In this document: in pieces, positions 1-7,590 of the stretch
Layout of the letters: every line of letters starts with the position of its first letter
Numbering within the stretch: the stretch's first letter is position 1
Assembly: GCA_007134165.1 (NCBI GenBank)
Contig: SLLJ01000473.1
Span: 1 to 13,297, forward strand
Direction: 5' to 3'
Length of the DNA: 13,297 nt
From: Nitriliruptoraceae bacterium
Lineage (GTDB): Bacteria; Actinomycetota; Nitriliruptoria; Nitriliruptorales; Nitriliruptoraceae
Program-made: the position numbers and the translations under genes
The notes under the pieces: generated by a model
The model's input: the letters and a program-made list of their open reading frames with translations, nothing else
The model's database searches: none
Told to the model about the DNA's origin: nothing

Positions 1-60
1 CGGCGGGCTGGTCGGCGGGCTGGTCGGCGGGCTGATCGGCGGGCTGGTCGGCGGGCTGAT
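1..60 (-). repeat. 12-nt tandem repeat inside xth (DQPA ×5)
   Basis: Five consecutive 12-nt units on the plus strand, CGGCGGGCTGGT or CGGCGGGCTGAT, differ only at one G/A position (third base of the Asp codon: GAC or GAT). On the minus strand they encode Asp-Gln-Pro-Ala in frame with exonuclease III. The array reaches base 1, so the true copy number is unknown. Near-identity at the DNA level, including third codon positions, points to recent slippage or duplication. Confidence 0.95.
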
Positions 61-376
61 CTCCGCCCGCAGCGAGCCACGGCACGCTGGCCTCGATCCA
101 TCTCCCCTCGGACGGGTCGGGCTCGCCCGGCAGGCCATGCTCGACCCCCGCCACCTCGACGTCGACCGGCACCAGCAGCGCGACCCCATTCCAGCGACCG
201 GTGGAGTGGTCGAGTGCCCGGTAGCCGGCCGCAGCCAGGGTTTCGTGCGGAAAAGCCTCCCCGGTCGACTTGGTCTCCTGCAGACAGAGCACGTCGGGCC
301 GGTGCGCCGCCAGGAGTTCGAGCACCCGCGGCAGGCGGGCCTTGAGGGAGTTGACGTTCCAGGTGACCAGTCGCAT
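1..376 (-). CDS. xth: Exodeoxyribonuclease III (AP endonuclease), 5' part only, with DQPA repeat insertion
   Basis: N-terminal 125 codons of an ExoIII-family (EEP superfamily) DNA-repair nuclease; the rest lies beyond the left edge. The protein opens MRLVTWNVNSLKARLPRVLE, the usual ExoIII start, with Asn7. The metal-binding Glu34 sits in CLQETK and RWNGVALL (61–68) is conserved. After EGRWIEASV (90–98), where family members normally continue into a strand of the type VRVxSxYVPNG, this protein instead has PWLAAGG and then five DQPA units (106–125) reaching the window edge. The expected next strand should follow outside the window. The ATG at 376 is chosen by family alignment; no clear Shine-Dalgarno sequence precedes it. 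It is divergent from the MFS gene. The family assignment is firm. The insertion looks like a surface-loop expansion, which is inference; a broken gene cannot be excluded without the remaining sequence. Confidence 0.9.
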   Translation of the reverse strand, partial: MRLVTWNVNSLKARLPRVLELLAAHRPDVLCLQETKSTGEAFPHETLAAAGYRALDHSTGRWNGVALLVPVDVEVAGVEHGLPGEPDPSEGRWIEASVPWLAAGGDQPADQPADQPADQPADQPA

Positions 377-526
377 GCCGACACCGTAGCCCGCGGCGCC
401 GACCGCCGGTCGGGCACACCAAGGGACGAGCACACTGCGGGGCGGATACTCCGTGAGACGGACGCACCGAGGCGGTAGCGTCGCCGTGGTCACCACCGAG
501 GCGGCCACCGCCGACGAGGACCCACC

Positions 527-1786
527 GTGCCCGACACCCCGCGATCCTCGTGGCGCGAGAGGCGACCCGACTGGCTCACCACGCCGGTGCTGACCGTGGC
601 GGTGCTGTCGGTTGCCTCCGGACTGGCACAGTTCAGCGTCACCACCGTGATCGGCGACGTGGCCGCGCACTTCGGCGAGCCCGGCGTCGGCGACGAGTTG
701 ACCGCTCAGCTCGGCCTGCCGGCCACCACCGTCGGGGTGGCGCTAGCGCTGATCCGGCTGTCGTCGCTGGGCAGCCTGCCGGCGGCGGCCATGGCCGACC
801 GGCTCGGACGTCGGCGGGTGCTGCTGAGCATGGCCGGGTTCGGCCTGAGCGTGACGGCGCTGGCCGCGCTGGCACCGAGCTTCTGGGCGTATGTCGCCCT
901 GGTGGCCCTGGCCCGGCCGGCGCTCTCCACGGTCAACGCGCTGTCCGGGGTGGTCGCCGCCGAGGAGACCACGGCCGCCACCCGCTCGGCGGGAATCGCC
1001 CTGATCACCGCGGCCTACGGCCTGGGCTCGGGGATCGTGTCGGTCGGCCGCGGACTGCTGCCCGGCGAACCGTCGTTCCGAGTCGTGACCGGCTTCGTGC
1101 TCGTCCCCTTGCTGCTGCTACCGCTGCTTGCCCGGCGGATCCGGGAGCCGAAGATCACCGCGGGTCATCTGCACCCCGAGGGCGTGCTCGGCACGGTGCC
1201 GCGGGTCTACCGCGGTCGGGTCGCACTGCTCGCAGGACTCACCGGCGCGATCGCGCTGGCCACCGGCCCGGGCTTCACCTACCTGTTCGTCTACGGCGAG
1301 CGCGTGCTCGACGCCACACCGCTGCTGCTGTCGCTGTTGGTCATCGCCGCGGGTCCGGTCGGGCTGGCCGGCATCCTGGCGGGCCGCTGGGGCGCGGAAC
1401 GGTACGGGCGGCGGGCCACCGGCGCGGTGGCGATGGCCGCGACCGGGCTGGCGGTGGCCTACGGCTACGCGGGAACCACCCGCGACCTGGCGGTGGGCTA
1501 CCTGGTGACCATCGCGGCCAGCAGCGCGTTCGCACCACCGACCGGCGCGCTGACCGCGGAGTTGGTCCCGACTTCGGTGCGGGCAACCGCTGCAGGGTGG
1601 ATGACCCTCGCCGGGGTGGTCGGTGCGGTGCTCGGCCTCACCTTGTTCGGGGTACTGGCCGACCTCACCGGGGGGTTCACCGCGGCCGCACGCACGCTCG
1701 GGGTGCTGGTGGCGGTGCTCGCCGTCGGCTTCGTGGGCTTGCCCGAAACCCGCGGCACCGAGCTCGCGTCGCTCGAGGAGGACTGA
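527..1786 (+). CDS. Major facilitator superfamily transporter
   Basis: A 419-aa inner-membrane protein with about twelve hydrophobic segments, the normal MFS length. An MFS motif A-like loop (LPAAAMADRLGRRRVLL, 84–100) lies between predicted TM2 and TM3, and the weaker second-half copy is GRWGAERYGRR (286–296). ELVPTSVRATAAGW (345–358) and the C-terminal LPETRGTELASLEE resemble metabolite:proton symporters and related efflux proteins. The GTG start at 527 is preceded by GAGGA at 516–520, six bases away. The gene stands alone on the plus strand, divergent from xth and convergent with mfd, so context says nothing about substrate. Membership in the MFS is firm; the substrate (sugar, organic acid or drug) cannot be told from sequence. 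Confidence 0.88.
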   Translation: MPDTPRSSWRERRPDWLTTPVLTVAVLSVASGLAQFSVTTVIGDVAAHFGEPGVGDELTAQLGLPATTVGVALALIRLSSLGSLPAAAMADRLGRRRVLLSMAGFGLSVTALAALAPSFWAYVALVALARPALSTVNALSGVVAAEETTAATRSAGIALITAAYGLGSGIVSVGRGLLPGEPSFRVVTGFVLVPLLLLPLLARRIREPKITAGHLHPEGVLGTVPRVYRGRVALLAGLTGAIALATGPGFTYLFVYGERVLDATPLLLSLLVIAAGPVGLAGILAGRWGAERYGRRATGAVAMAATGLAVAYGYAGTTRDLAVGYLVTIAASSAFAPPTGALTAELVPTSVRATAAGWMTLAGVVGAVLGLTLFGVLADLTGGFTAAARTLGVLVAVLAVGFVGLPETRGTELASLEED

Positions 1787-1927
1787 TCGGCGCCCACCGA
1801 CCATCTCCCGGCCGCACCATCCCCGGGCATCCGCGACCTAACGCACCGGCCGCCCGTCCCGACCTGGCGCCCCGGCCGCACTCCGGCCTCCCGTCGATCC
1901 TCCGACCACAACGTCCCGCGACCGACC
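1787..1927. other. Convergent intergenic gap between MFS gene and mfd
   Basis: This 141-bp spacer lies between two converging genes and should hold termination signals for both. The only hairpin I see is short: GGCCG (1874–1878) pairing with CGGCC (1884–1888) around a 5-nt loop, with no T-tract on either side. It is a weak terminator candidate. No supported gene is present. Confidence 0.3.
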
Positions 1928-4900
1928 CTACAACGCCCGACCGGTACGAGCCGCCGGCGTGAACAGCCCCCGCAGGCTGGCGGCGACCCAGGCGACGAGG
2001 TCCTCCGGCCACGGCTGGGGCAGCGGGAGCTGCAGCACCCGCTGCTCGCGCTGGTAGCGGAACCCGGAATGCTTGCGCTGCAGGCCGATCTCCTGGGAGT
2101 CGGTCAACTCCACCGGCGCGATGCGCACCCGCCCGGTGCCGGTCACCGCCACCTCGGTGATCCCCCAGCGGCGCAGCGCAGCCTTGAGCGCCGCGAGTGT
2201 GACCAGCCGCTCAGCCGGCCCGGGCAGCGGACCGAAACGGTCGACGAGCTCCTCGCGCACGTCCTTGATGCCGGCCGCGTCTCGCACCGCGGAGATACGG
2301 CGGTAGAGCTCGAGACGCTGGGTTGCATCCTCGACGTAGTCGTGGGGCAGGTGGGCGTCGACCGGCAGCTCCACGCGGACCTCGATCTCCGGCTCGACCT
2401 TCCGGCCGGTAAGGTCGGCGACCTCCTCCTTGAGCAGTTGCGAGTACATGTCGAACCCGACGACCGCGACGTGCCCGGACTGCTCGGCGCCGACCACGTT
2501 GCCGGCTCCGCGCAGCTCGAGATCGCGCATCGCGATGGCGAGGCCCGAACCCAGCCGGGCGTGCTCGGCGATGGTCTTGAGCCGCTCGTAAGCGGGTTCG
2601 GTGATCGACGCGCCCTCGGGGAACAGAAAGTAGGCATAGCCACGCTCGGAGGACCGGCCCACACGGCCACGCAGTTGGTGCAGCTGGGAGAGCCCGAGCA
2701 GGTCGGCACGCTCGATGACCAGGGTGTTGGCGTTGGGCACGTCCAGCCCCGACTCGATGATCGTCGTGCACACCAGAACGTCGATCTCCCGCTGCCAGAA
2801 GCGGACCATGGCCCGCTCGAGCAGCCGCTCGTCCATCTGCCCGTGCGCGACCTCGATACGGGCGCCGGGGATCAGTTCGCCGAGCCAGGCGGCGGTGCCG
2901 TGGATGGTGTCGACCTGGTTGTGGACGTAGAAGACCTGGCCGTCGCGCAGCAGTTCCCGACGGATGGCCAGCGCAACCTGCGCCTCGTCGAAGGGCTGCA
3001 CGCTGGTGAGCACCGGCTGGCGGTCCTCGGGTGGGGTCTCGATCACCGACAGGTCCCGGATGCCCGACACCGCCATCTCCAGGGTTCGGGGTATCGGGGT
3101 CGCCGACATCGACAGCACGTCGACGCTGGTACGCAGCTGCTTGAGCCGTTCCTTGTGCGTCACCCCGAAGCGCTGCTCCTCGTCCACGATGACCAGTCCG
3201 AGCTGCTTGAAGGAGACCTGCTTGCCGAGCAGTGCATGGGTCCCCACGACGAGGTCCACGACCCCGGCGGCCAGTCCGTCGAGCACCCGTCGGCGCTCCT
3301 TGTCGGACACGAAGCGGCTGAGCTCGGCGACCTCGACCGGGAAGCCCGAGAAACGTTCCCGGAAGGTCTCGACGTGCTGCTGGGCCAGGATGGTCGTCGG
3401 GACGAGTACGGCGACCTGCTTGCCGTCGAACATCGCCTTGCCGGCGGCGCGCACCGCGACCTCGGTTTTGCCAAACCCCACGTCGCCGGCAAGCAGACGG
3501 TCCATGGGCAGCGGTGCTTCCATGTCCTGCTTGATCTCGTCGGCGACCGTGATCTGGTCGTGGGTCTCGACGTGGGCGAAGGCGTCCTCGAGCTCGGCCT
3601 GCATCGGGCCGTCGGGCGCGAAGGCGTGACCAGGGGCGTGCATCCGGGCGGCGTAGAGCCGGATGAGCTCGCCGGCGATGTCCCTCACCGCCTTGCGGAC
3701 CCGGGTCTTGGCACGCTCCCACTGTGCACCGCCCAGCGACATCACCGACGGCTTCTCGCCCCCCTGGTAGCGGGCGATCGCGTCGATCTGGTCGGACGGC
3801 ACGTACAGCGTGTCGCCATCGGCGTACTCGAGCAGCACGTAGTCGCGCTTGGCGGTCCGGCCGTCGGAGGCGGGGAACTCACGAGTGACCATGCCGCGGT
3901 AGCGGCCGACGCCGTGGGTGCGGTGCACCACCGGGTCGCCGAGCCCGAGCTGCAGGACGGCATCCGCGGCGGTGGTCCGCGACCCGATGCGCCGACTCGC
4001 GCGGCGCCGTCGCGGCCCGAACACGTCCCAGGTCCCGAGCAGGGCGAGCCCCAGCTCGTCGGCGGCGAACCCGGTGCGCAGCGGACTGACCGCCACCTCG
4101 ACACGGCCAGGTTCGGGCTCAGGGGGTAGCGCCGAGGTGACCCTTGCCGGCACTCCCTGCTCGGCGAGCACGTCGGCGATGCGCCGGGCCGGGCCATCGG
4201 CGTCCACGGACACCACCACCCGTTGTCCGGCACGCAGAAGCGCGGCCACCCGCTGGGCGAGCGTGACCACATCGCCACGGAAGGAGTCCCAGGCGGCGGT
4301 CTGCAGCCGAGTCGAACGCCCGTCGACACCACCGAACGGCGCCAGGCGCCATACCCGCTCCGGGCCCCGCTCCAGGACCTGCTGCGGGGTGGCGAATCCG
4401 TCGGCACGCAAGCGAGCTTCGGCACCGACCCCGACGCTGGCGGCCGTGCGCCAGGCGGTGTCAGCGAGCACCTCGGCCTCTTCGCGCAGGGTCGCGGCCC
4501 GCTCCTCGAGCAGCATCGGGTCGATCAGCGCCAGCCCCGCCGAGGGGGGCAGGAAGTCGGTCAGCAGGGCAGGCTCCGGCGTGAGGAGCGTGATCAGTGA
4601 CTCAGCGCCTTCGAACGCCTGCCCGTCGGCGAGCCGGTCCAGCGCCTCGGTCAGTTCCGGCCAGTCGCGCACCGCCGCGCGGGCCCGGGCCCGCAACTCG
4701 TCGTCGAGTACGAGCTCACGGGCCGGGTCGAGCACCACCTGCTCGACCGGACCGCTGGAGCGCTGGTCACCGACCGAGAAGGTCCTGAGCGAGTCGACCT
4801 CGTCGCCCCAGAACTCGACCCGGACCGCGTGCTCACCGACGGTTGGGAACACGTCCACGATGCCGCCACGCACCGCGAACTCGCCCCGGGCACCGACTTG

Positions 4901-5449
4901 GGCGGTGCGGTGGTAGCCCAGACCGGCCAGCGCCTCGACCAGCTCGTCGAACCCGGACCACACCGCGTCGACGGTGATCGGGCGACGACGGGCGAGTCGC
5001 GGATCCATCGGCTGCAAGGCGGCCCGCAGGGGGGCCACGACCGCCAGCAGGGGTTCGTCGTGGGCGTCGGCGTGAGCCAAGCGGTCGAGGACCGCCAGCC
5101 GCCGTCCCACGGTGCGCGGCTGGGGCGAGAGCCGCTCGTGGGGCAGAGTCTCCCAGGCAGGGAACACCGCGACCCGGCCGGCGCCGAGGAACGCGGACAG
5201 CCCGTCGGCGATCGACTCCGCGTCCGAGGTTCTGGCGGTCAGCACCAGCAGCGGAGCAGCCCGCTCGGCCAGCAGGGCCAGCACGAAGGGCCGGGCGGTG
5301 GGCGCCGCGATGAGGTCCTCGACGACGAGGTCGACGTCCCAGGCGGCACGGGCCGGGCGCAGCGCAGCTGCCAACGGGCCGAGTGCCAGGCCCGGATCGA
5401 GCACGTCATCGACGCTGCGCGGCGCCGGGTCCTCGGGCGCTGAACTCAC
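1928..5449 (-). CDS. mfd: Transcription-repair coupling factor Mfd
   Basis: An 1173-aa ATP-dependent DNA translocase that displaces RNA polymerase stalled at lesions and recruits UvrA; the length is typical. Domains in order: a UvrB-like N-terminal module (about 30–350, including VFPAWETLPHERLSP at 95–109); an RNA-polymerase-interacting domain (about 500–560, GDPVVHRTHGVGRYRG then VLLEYADGDTLYVPSDQID); SF2 motor lobes with Walker A GDVGFGKTEVA (655–665), Walker B DEEQ (756–759), motif III SAT (782–784) and motif VI QLRGRVGR (925–932); and a C-terminal autoinhibitory domain (about 1010–1160). The GTG start at 5449 overlaps the DUF4191 stop as GTGA, so translation is probably coupled; no separate Shine-Dalgarno is visible. 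It is probably the last gene of the rplY–pth–DUF4191–mfd unit. The call is secure. Confidence 0.98.
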   Translation of the reverse strand: MSSAPEDPAPRSVDDVLDPGLALGPLAAALRPARAAWDVDLVVEDLIAAPTARPFVLALLAERAAPLLVLTARTSDAESIADGLSAFLGAGRVAVFPAWETLPHERLSPQPRTVGRRLAVLDRLAHADAHDEPLLAVVAPLRAALQPMDPRLARRRPITVDAVWSGFDELVEALAGLGYHRTAQVGARGEFAVRGGIVDVFPTVGEHAVRVEFWGDEVDSLRTFSVGDQRSSGPVEQVVLDPARELVLDDELRARARAAVRDWPELTEALDRLADGQAFEGAESLITLLTPEPALLTDFLPPSAGLALIDPMLLEERAATLREEAEVLADTAWRTAASVGVGAEARLRADGFATPQQVLERGPERVWRLAPFGGVDGRSTRLQTAAWDSFRGDVVTLAQRVAALLRAGQRVVVSVDADGPARRIADVLAEQGVPARVTSALPPEPEPGRVEVAVSPLRTGFAADELGLALLGTWDVFGPRRRRASRRIGSRTTAADAVLQLGLGDPVVHRTHGVGRYRGMVTREFPASDGRTAKRDYVLLEYADGDTLYVPSDQIDAIARYQGGEKPSVMSLGGAQWERAKTRVRKAVRDIAGELIRLYAARMHAPGHAFAPDGPMQAELEDAFAHVETHDQITVADEIKQDMEAPLPMDRLLAGDVGFGKTEVAVRAAGKAMFDGKQVAVLVPTTILAQQHVETFRERFSGFPVEVAELSRFVSDKERRRVLDGLAAGVVDLVVGTHALLGKQVSFKQLGLVIVDEEQRFGVTHKERLKQLRTSVDVLSMSATPIPRTLEMAVSGIRDLSVIETPPEDRQPVLTSVQPFDEAQVALAIRRELLRDGQVFYVHNQVDTIHGTAAWLGELIPGARIEVAHGQMDERLLERAMVRFWQREIDVLVCTTIIESGLDVPNANTLVIERADLLGLSQLHQLRGRVGRSSERGYAYFLFPEGASITEPAYERLKTIAEHARLGSGLAIAMRDLELRGAGNVVGAEQSGHVAVVGFDMYSQLLKEEVADLTGRKVEPEIEVRVELPVDAHLPHDYVEDATQRLELYRRISAVRDAAGIKDVREELVDRFGPLPGPAERLVTLAALKAALRRWGITEVAVTGTGRVRIAPVELTDSQEIGLQRKHSGFRYQREQRVLQLPLPQPWPEDLVAWVAASLRGLFTPAARTGRAL

Positions 5450-6096
5450 CGGGGCTTGGGCCGCGGTCGGTTGGCCAGCCCCGGGTCCACACCCTTGGGG
5501 ATCGGCAGCGAACGATCCAGTGGCTTGAGCTTGCGCTCGAGCTTGGGGACCTCGGTCTTCTTCATCTCCCGAGGCAGCTTGGACAGGTGCATCTGCAGCC
5601 GGCGCAGCGAGACCTGGCCCTCGTCGTCACCGACCAGCACCCGGTGGATGGTGACGTCACCCACCACCTTGGACAGCCGCCGCTGCTCCTTGGCGAGCAG
5701 GCCCTTGACCCGCGCTGGCGAGCCCTCACCCACCAGCACCACGCCGCACCGCCCGATAGCGCGGTGCACCATGTCTTGCTTGGTGTTCACCGACACGGCC
5801 GGAGTCACGAACCACTGGCCACGCATGATCTGCAGCACCGCAGCGGCCGCACCGACATGCCCCTCGATGGCGGTGTACTGCGCCTTCTGCAAGCGGCGGT
5901 TGAACACCAGCATCCCGCCGAGGCTCGCGAGCATCAGCCCCGAGAGCGGCGCGAACCACGGCGAGATGAGCAGGCCGATGAGGGTGCCGAGGAGCAGCCC
6001 GAGCATCGCGCCGGTGAACACCAGCGGCACGGCTCGCGGATCGACCTCCCGCAGCTGGCGCCAGGCTTCCACGAACTGCCGGAGCTTGTCCTTCAC
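5446..6096 (-). CDS. DUF4191 family membrane protein
   Basis: A 216-aa protein matching the actinobacterial DUF4191 family, whose molecular function is not known. Two adjacent hydrophobic segments (about 22–44 and 48–65) follow a charged N-terminus; the remaining roughly 150 residues are soluble and basic. Family-like stretches are MRGQWFVTPAV (91–101), HRAIGRCGVVLVGEGSPARV (111–130) and VLVGDDEGQVSLRRLQ (153–168). The tail is Pro/Arg/Lys-rich. The GTG start at 6096 has a strong Shine-Dalgarno GGAGGA at 6104–6109 with 7-nt spacing. It begins 27 bp after pth and overlaps mfd by 4 nt, so it is co-transcribed and probably translationally coupled to mfd. A functional link with Mfd is suggested only by position. 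Confidence 0.87.
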   Translation of the reverse strand: MKDKLRQFVEAWRQLREVDPRAVPLVFTGAMLGLLLGTLIGLLISPWFAPLSGLMLASLGGMLVFNRRLQKAQYTAIEGHVGAAAAVLQIMRGQWFVTPAVSVNTKQDMVHRAIGRCGVVLVGEGSPARVKGLLAKEQRRLSKVVGDVTIHRVLVGDDEGQVSLRRLQMHLSKLPREMKKTEVPKLERKLKPLDRSLPIPKGVDPGLANRPRPKPR

Positions 6097-6123
6097 GCTG
6101 CTCTCCTCCCCGCCGCCTGCGGG

Positions 6124-6705
6124 TCAGGTCCGGCCGTGGTAGCGGTTCTGGGTCGGCTCGAGCCCTTCGGCCACGAGCGAGGCGATCGCGTCGCCGGCCT
6201 CGGAAATCGCCACATCGACCTGCTCACGCTCCGCGGGCGCGAAGCGGCGCAGTACGTAGTCCTTGGCGGGCATCCGTCCGGGTGGCCGGCCGATGCCCAG
6301 TCGCACCCGCAGGTAGTCCCGGGCGCCGAGCGCTCGGTCGATGTCGACCAGGCCCTTGTGCCCACCATGCCCACCTCCGCGCTTGAGCCGAAGCTCACCG
6401 ACCGGCAGGTCCAGGTCGTCGTGGCACACGATCAGCTGCTCCACCGCAACCTTGTACCACGCGGCGGCAGCCTGCACCGGACCGCCGGAGGTGTTCATGT
6501 AGCTCGAGGGCACCGCCAGCACGACCCGAGCCGCGCCGAGGCGGATCTCGGCGAGCTCGCACCGCACCCGCTTGTTGCGGGACAGCGCAACCTGCTCGCG
6601 GGCTGCGATCCCGCGTACCGCGTCCGCTCCGACGTTGTGCCGGGTCGCGCCGTAGGTTTCCTCGGGGTTGCCGAGCCCGACGACCAGCCAACGCTGCTCG
6701 GACAT
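6124..6705 (-). CDS. pth: Peptidyl-tRNA hydrolase
   Basis: A 193-aa enzyme that hydrolyses peptidyl-tRNA released from ribosomes and recycles tRNA. It has the family landmarks: VVGLGNPEETYG (8–19) with Asn13, TRHNVG with catalytic His23, SYMNTSG with Asn71, CHDDLDLP with the catalytic Asp near 96–97, GGGHGGHKGL (110–119), and RLGIGRPPGRMPAKDYVL. The position usually occupied by Asn in GGHNGL is Lys117 here; basic residues at this site are, as I recall, seen in some other bacterial Pth, so activity is not in doubt. The ATG at 6705 is preferred over an upstream in-frame ATG at 6750 because it aligns with the family and has GGGGAG at 6713–6718, 7 nt upstream. It lies 50 bp after rplY and 27 bp before the DUF4191 gene. 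Confidence 0.96.
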   Translation of the reverse strand: MSEQRWLVVGLGNPEETYGATRHNVGADAVRGIAAREQVALSRNKRVRCELAEIRLGAARVVLAVPSSYMNTSGGPVQAAAAWYKVAVEQLIVCHDDLDLPVGELRLKRGGGHGGHKGLVDIDRALGARDYLRVRLGIGRPPGRMPAKDYVLRRFAPAEREQVDVAISEAGDAIASLVAEGLEPTQNRYHGRT

Positions 6706-6755
6706 CGCAGGCTCCCCGCGACGCGACCTGAAGGACCCGAGGATGCTCACGAGTC

Positions 6756-7421
6756 TCAGGCGTCGGACTGCTCGACCTCGTCAGTCTCGTCACCGACCAG
6801 TGCCGGCTCCTCGGCTTCGATGCCCGCACCCTCCTCCATGGCCTCCATCTCGGCCTCGGACACCGGGGCGTTGATGGTCACCACGGTGCGTTCGGCTTCG
6901 ATGTCGAGTTTGGCGCCCTCGGCCAGCCGCGAGGCGAGGTCCTCGACCCGGCGCACATCACCGATGCCCATCCCCGCGATCGACAGCTCGAGGTAGTTGG
7001 GGACGTCGGTGGGCCGAACCTGGATCGGTAGCGTGTATAGGATCTGGTTGACGACGCCGCCGTCGGAGGCGACCTCCTCCTCGCCCACGAGGTGGATGGG
7101 CACCTCCACCGCGATCGGGGTGTCCTTGTCCACAGCGATCAGATCGACGTGCAGCGTTTCGCCGCGCACCGGGTGGAATTGTCGGTCGCGGGCCACGGCG
7201 AGGTGGGTCTCTCCGCCGATCTCGATGCGCAGCAGGACGTTGGCGCCGGCCTCGGTGCGCAACGCGTGGAACAGCGCGAGGGTGTCGATGCTGATGGGGG
7301 TGGGCTCGATCGCGTAGCCGTAGATGATCGCGGGCACGCGGCCGCTCTTGCGCAGCCGGCGGGCGACACCCTTCCCCGTCTCGGTGCGGACCTCGACGGG
7401 CAGATCGATCTGGTTGGACAC
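6756..7421 (-). CDS. rplY: Ribosomal protein L25, CTC/TL5 long form
   Basis: A 221-aa 5S-rRNA-binding protein of the large subunit, in the long CTC form common in actinobacteria and Thermus. The N-terminal L25 domain (about 1–95) includes EVRTETGKGVARRLRKSGRV and AIIYGY. The C-terminal β-rich TL5 domain covers about 100–190 (VPIHLVGEEEVASDGGVVNQ). An acidic tail follows (MEAMEEGAGIEAEEPALVGDE, then DEVEQSDA). The GTG start at 7421 is set by AGGAG at 7429–7433 with 7-nt spacing. It is the first gene after a 167-bp gap containing two hairpins, so it probably has its own promoter driving rplY–pth–DUF4191–mfd. I could not identify that promoter. Confidence 0.96.
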   Translation of the reverse strand: MSNQIDLPVEVRTETGKGVARRLRKSGRVPAIIYGYAIEPTPISIDTLALFHALRTEAGANVLLRIEIGGETHLAVARDRQFHPVRGETLHVDLIAVDKDTPIAVEVPIHLVGEEEVASDGGVVNQILYTLPIQVRPTDVPNYLELSIAGMGIGDVRRVEDLASRLAEGAKLDIEAERTVVTINAPVSEAEMEAMEEGAGIEAEEPALVGDETDEVEQSDA

Positions 7422-7525
7422 CGTGATGCTCCTGGAGCGATGGGCCCCGGCGCGGGTCGGTCACCGTTCGGCGGCGAGATGTCACGCGGGGTCGCGGTCA
7501 CCCACCGGATGGACGACACGCCAAC

Positions 7526-7544
7526 GGCCCGCGCGTGGCGGGCC
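7526..7544 (-). terminator. GC-rich hairpin in the prs–rplY gap
   Basis: A perfect 7-bp stem, GGCCCGC (7526–7532) with GCGGGCC (7538–7544), encloses a 5-nt loop about 45 nt past the prs stop. There is no U-run on the minus strand, as is often so in actinobacteria. It could terminate glmU–prs transcription or act as a leader structure for rplY. Confidence 0.45.
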
Positions 7545-7570
7545 TGGGTGAACAGCCTACCGGCGGCCCG

Positions 7571-7590
7571 GACCCGGCAGCAACCGGGTC
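7571..7590 (-). terminator. Hairpin abutting the prs stop codon
   Basis: A perfect 7-bp stem, GACCCGG (7571–7577) with CCGGGTC (7584–7590), surrounds a 6-nt loop. Its upstream arm on the minus strand includes two bases of the prs TGA. It has no U-tract. Together with the second hairpin downstream it forms a plausible tandem terminator or 3'-end stabiliser. Confidence 0.4.

Noticed and set aside
377..526. Promoter for the MFS gene (e.g. TGAGAC at 454–459 with TAGCGT at 476–481)
   Set aside because: A promoter must exist in this divergent gap, but the matches to consensus are too weak to place it.
2069..4129. 686-codon plus-strand open frame
   Set aside because: It is antisense to mfd, whose protein motifs are unmistakable. 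Long antisense frames are expected in high-GC DNA.
7126..7134. Second perfect TTGTCCACA DnaA-box sequence
   Set aside because: It lies inside rplY coding sequence, where it encodes part of AVDKDT, so codon content is sufficient explanation.
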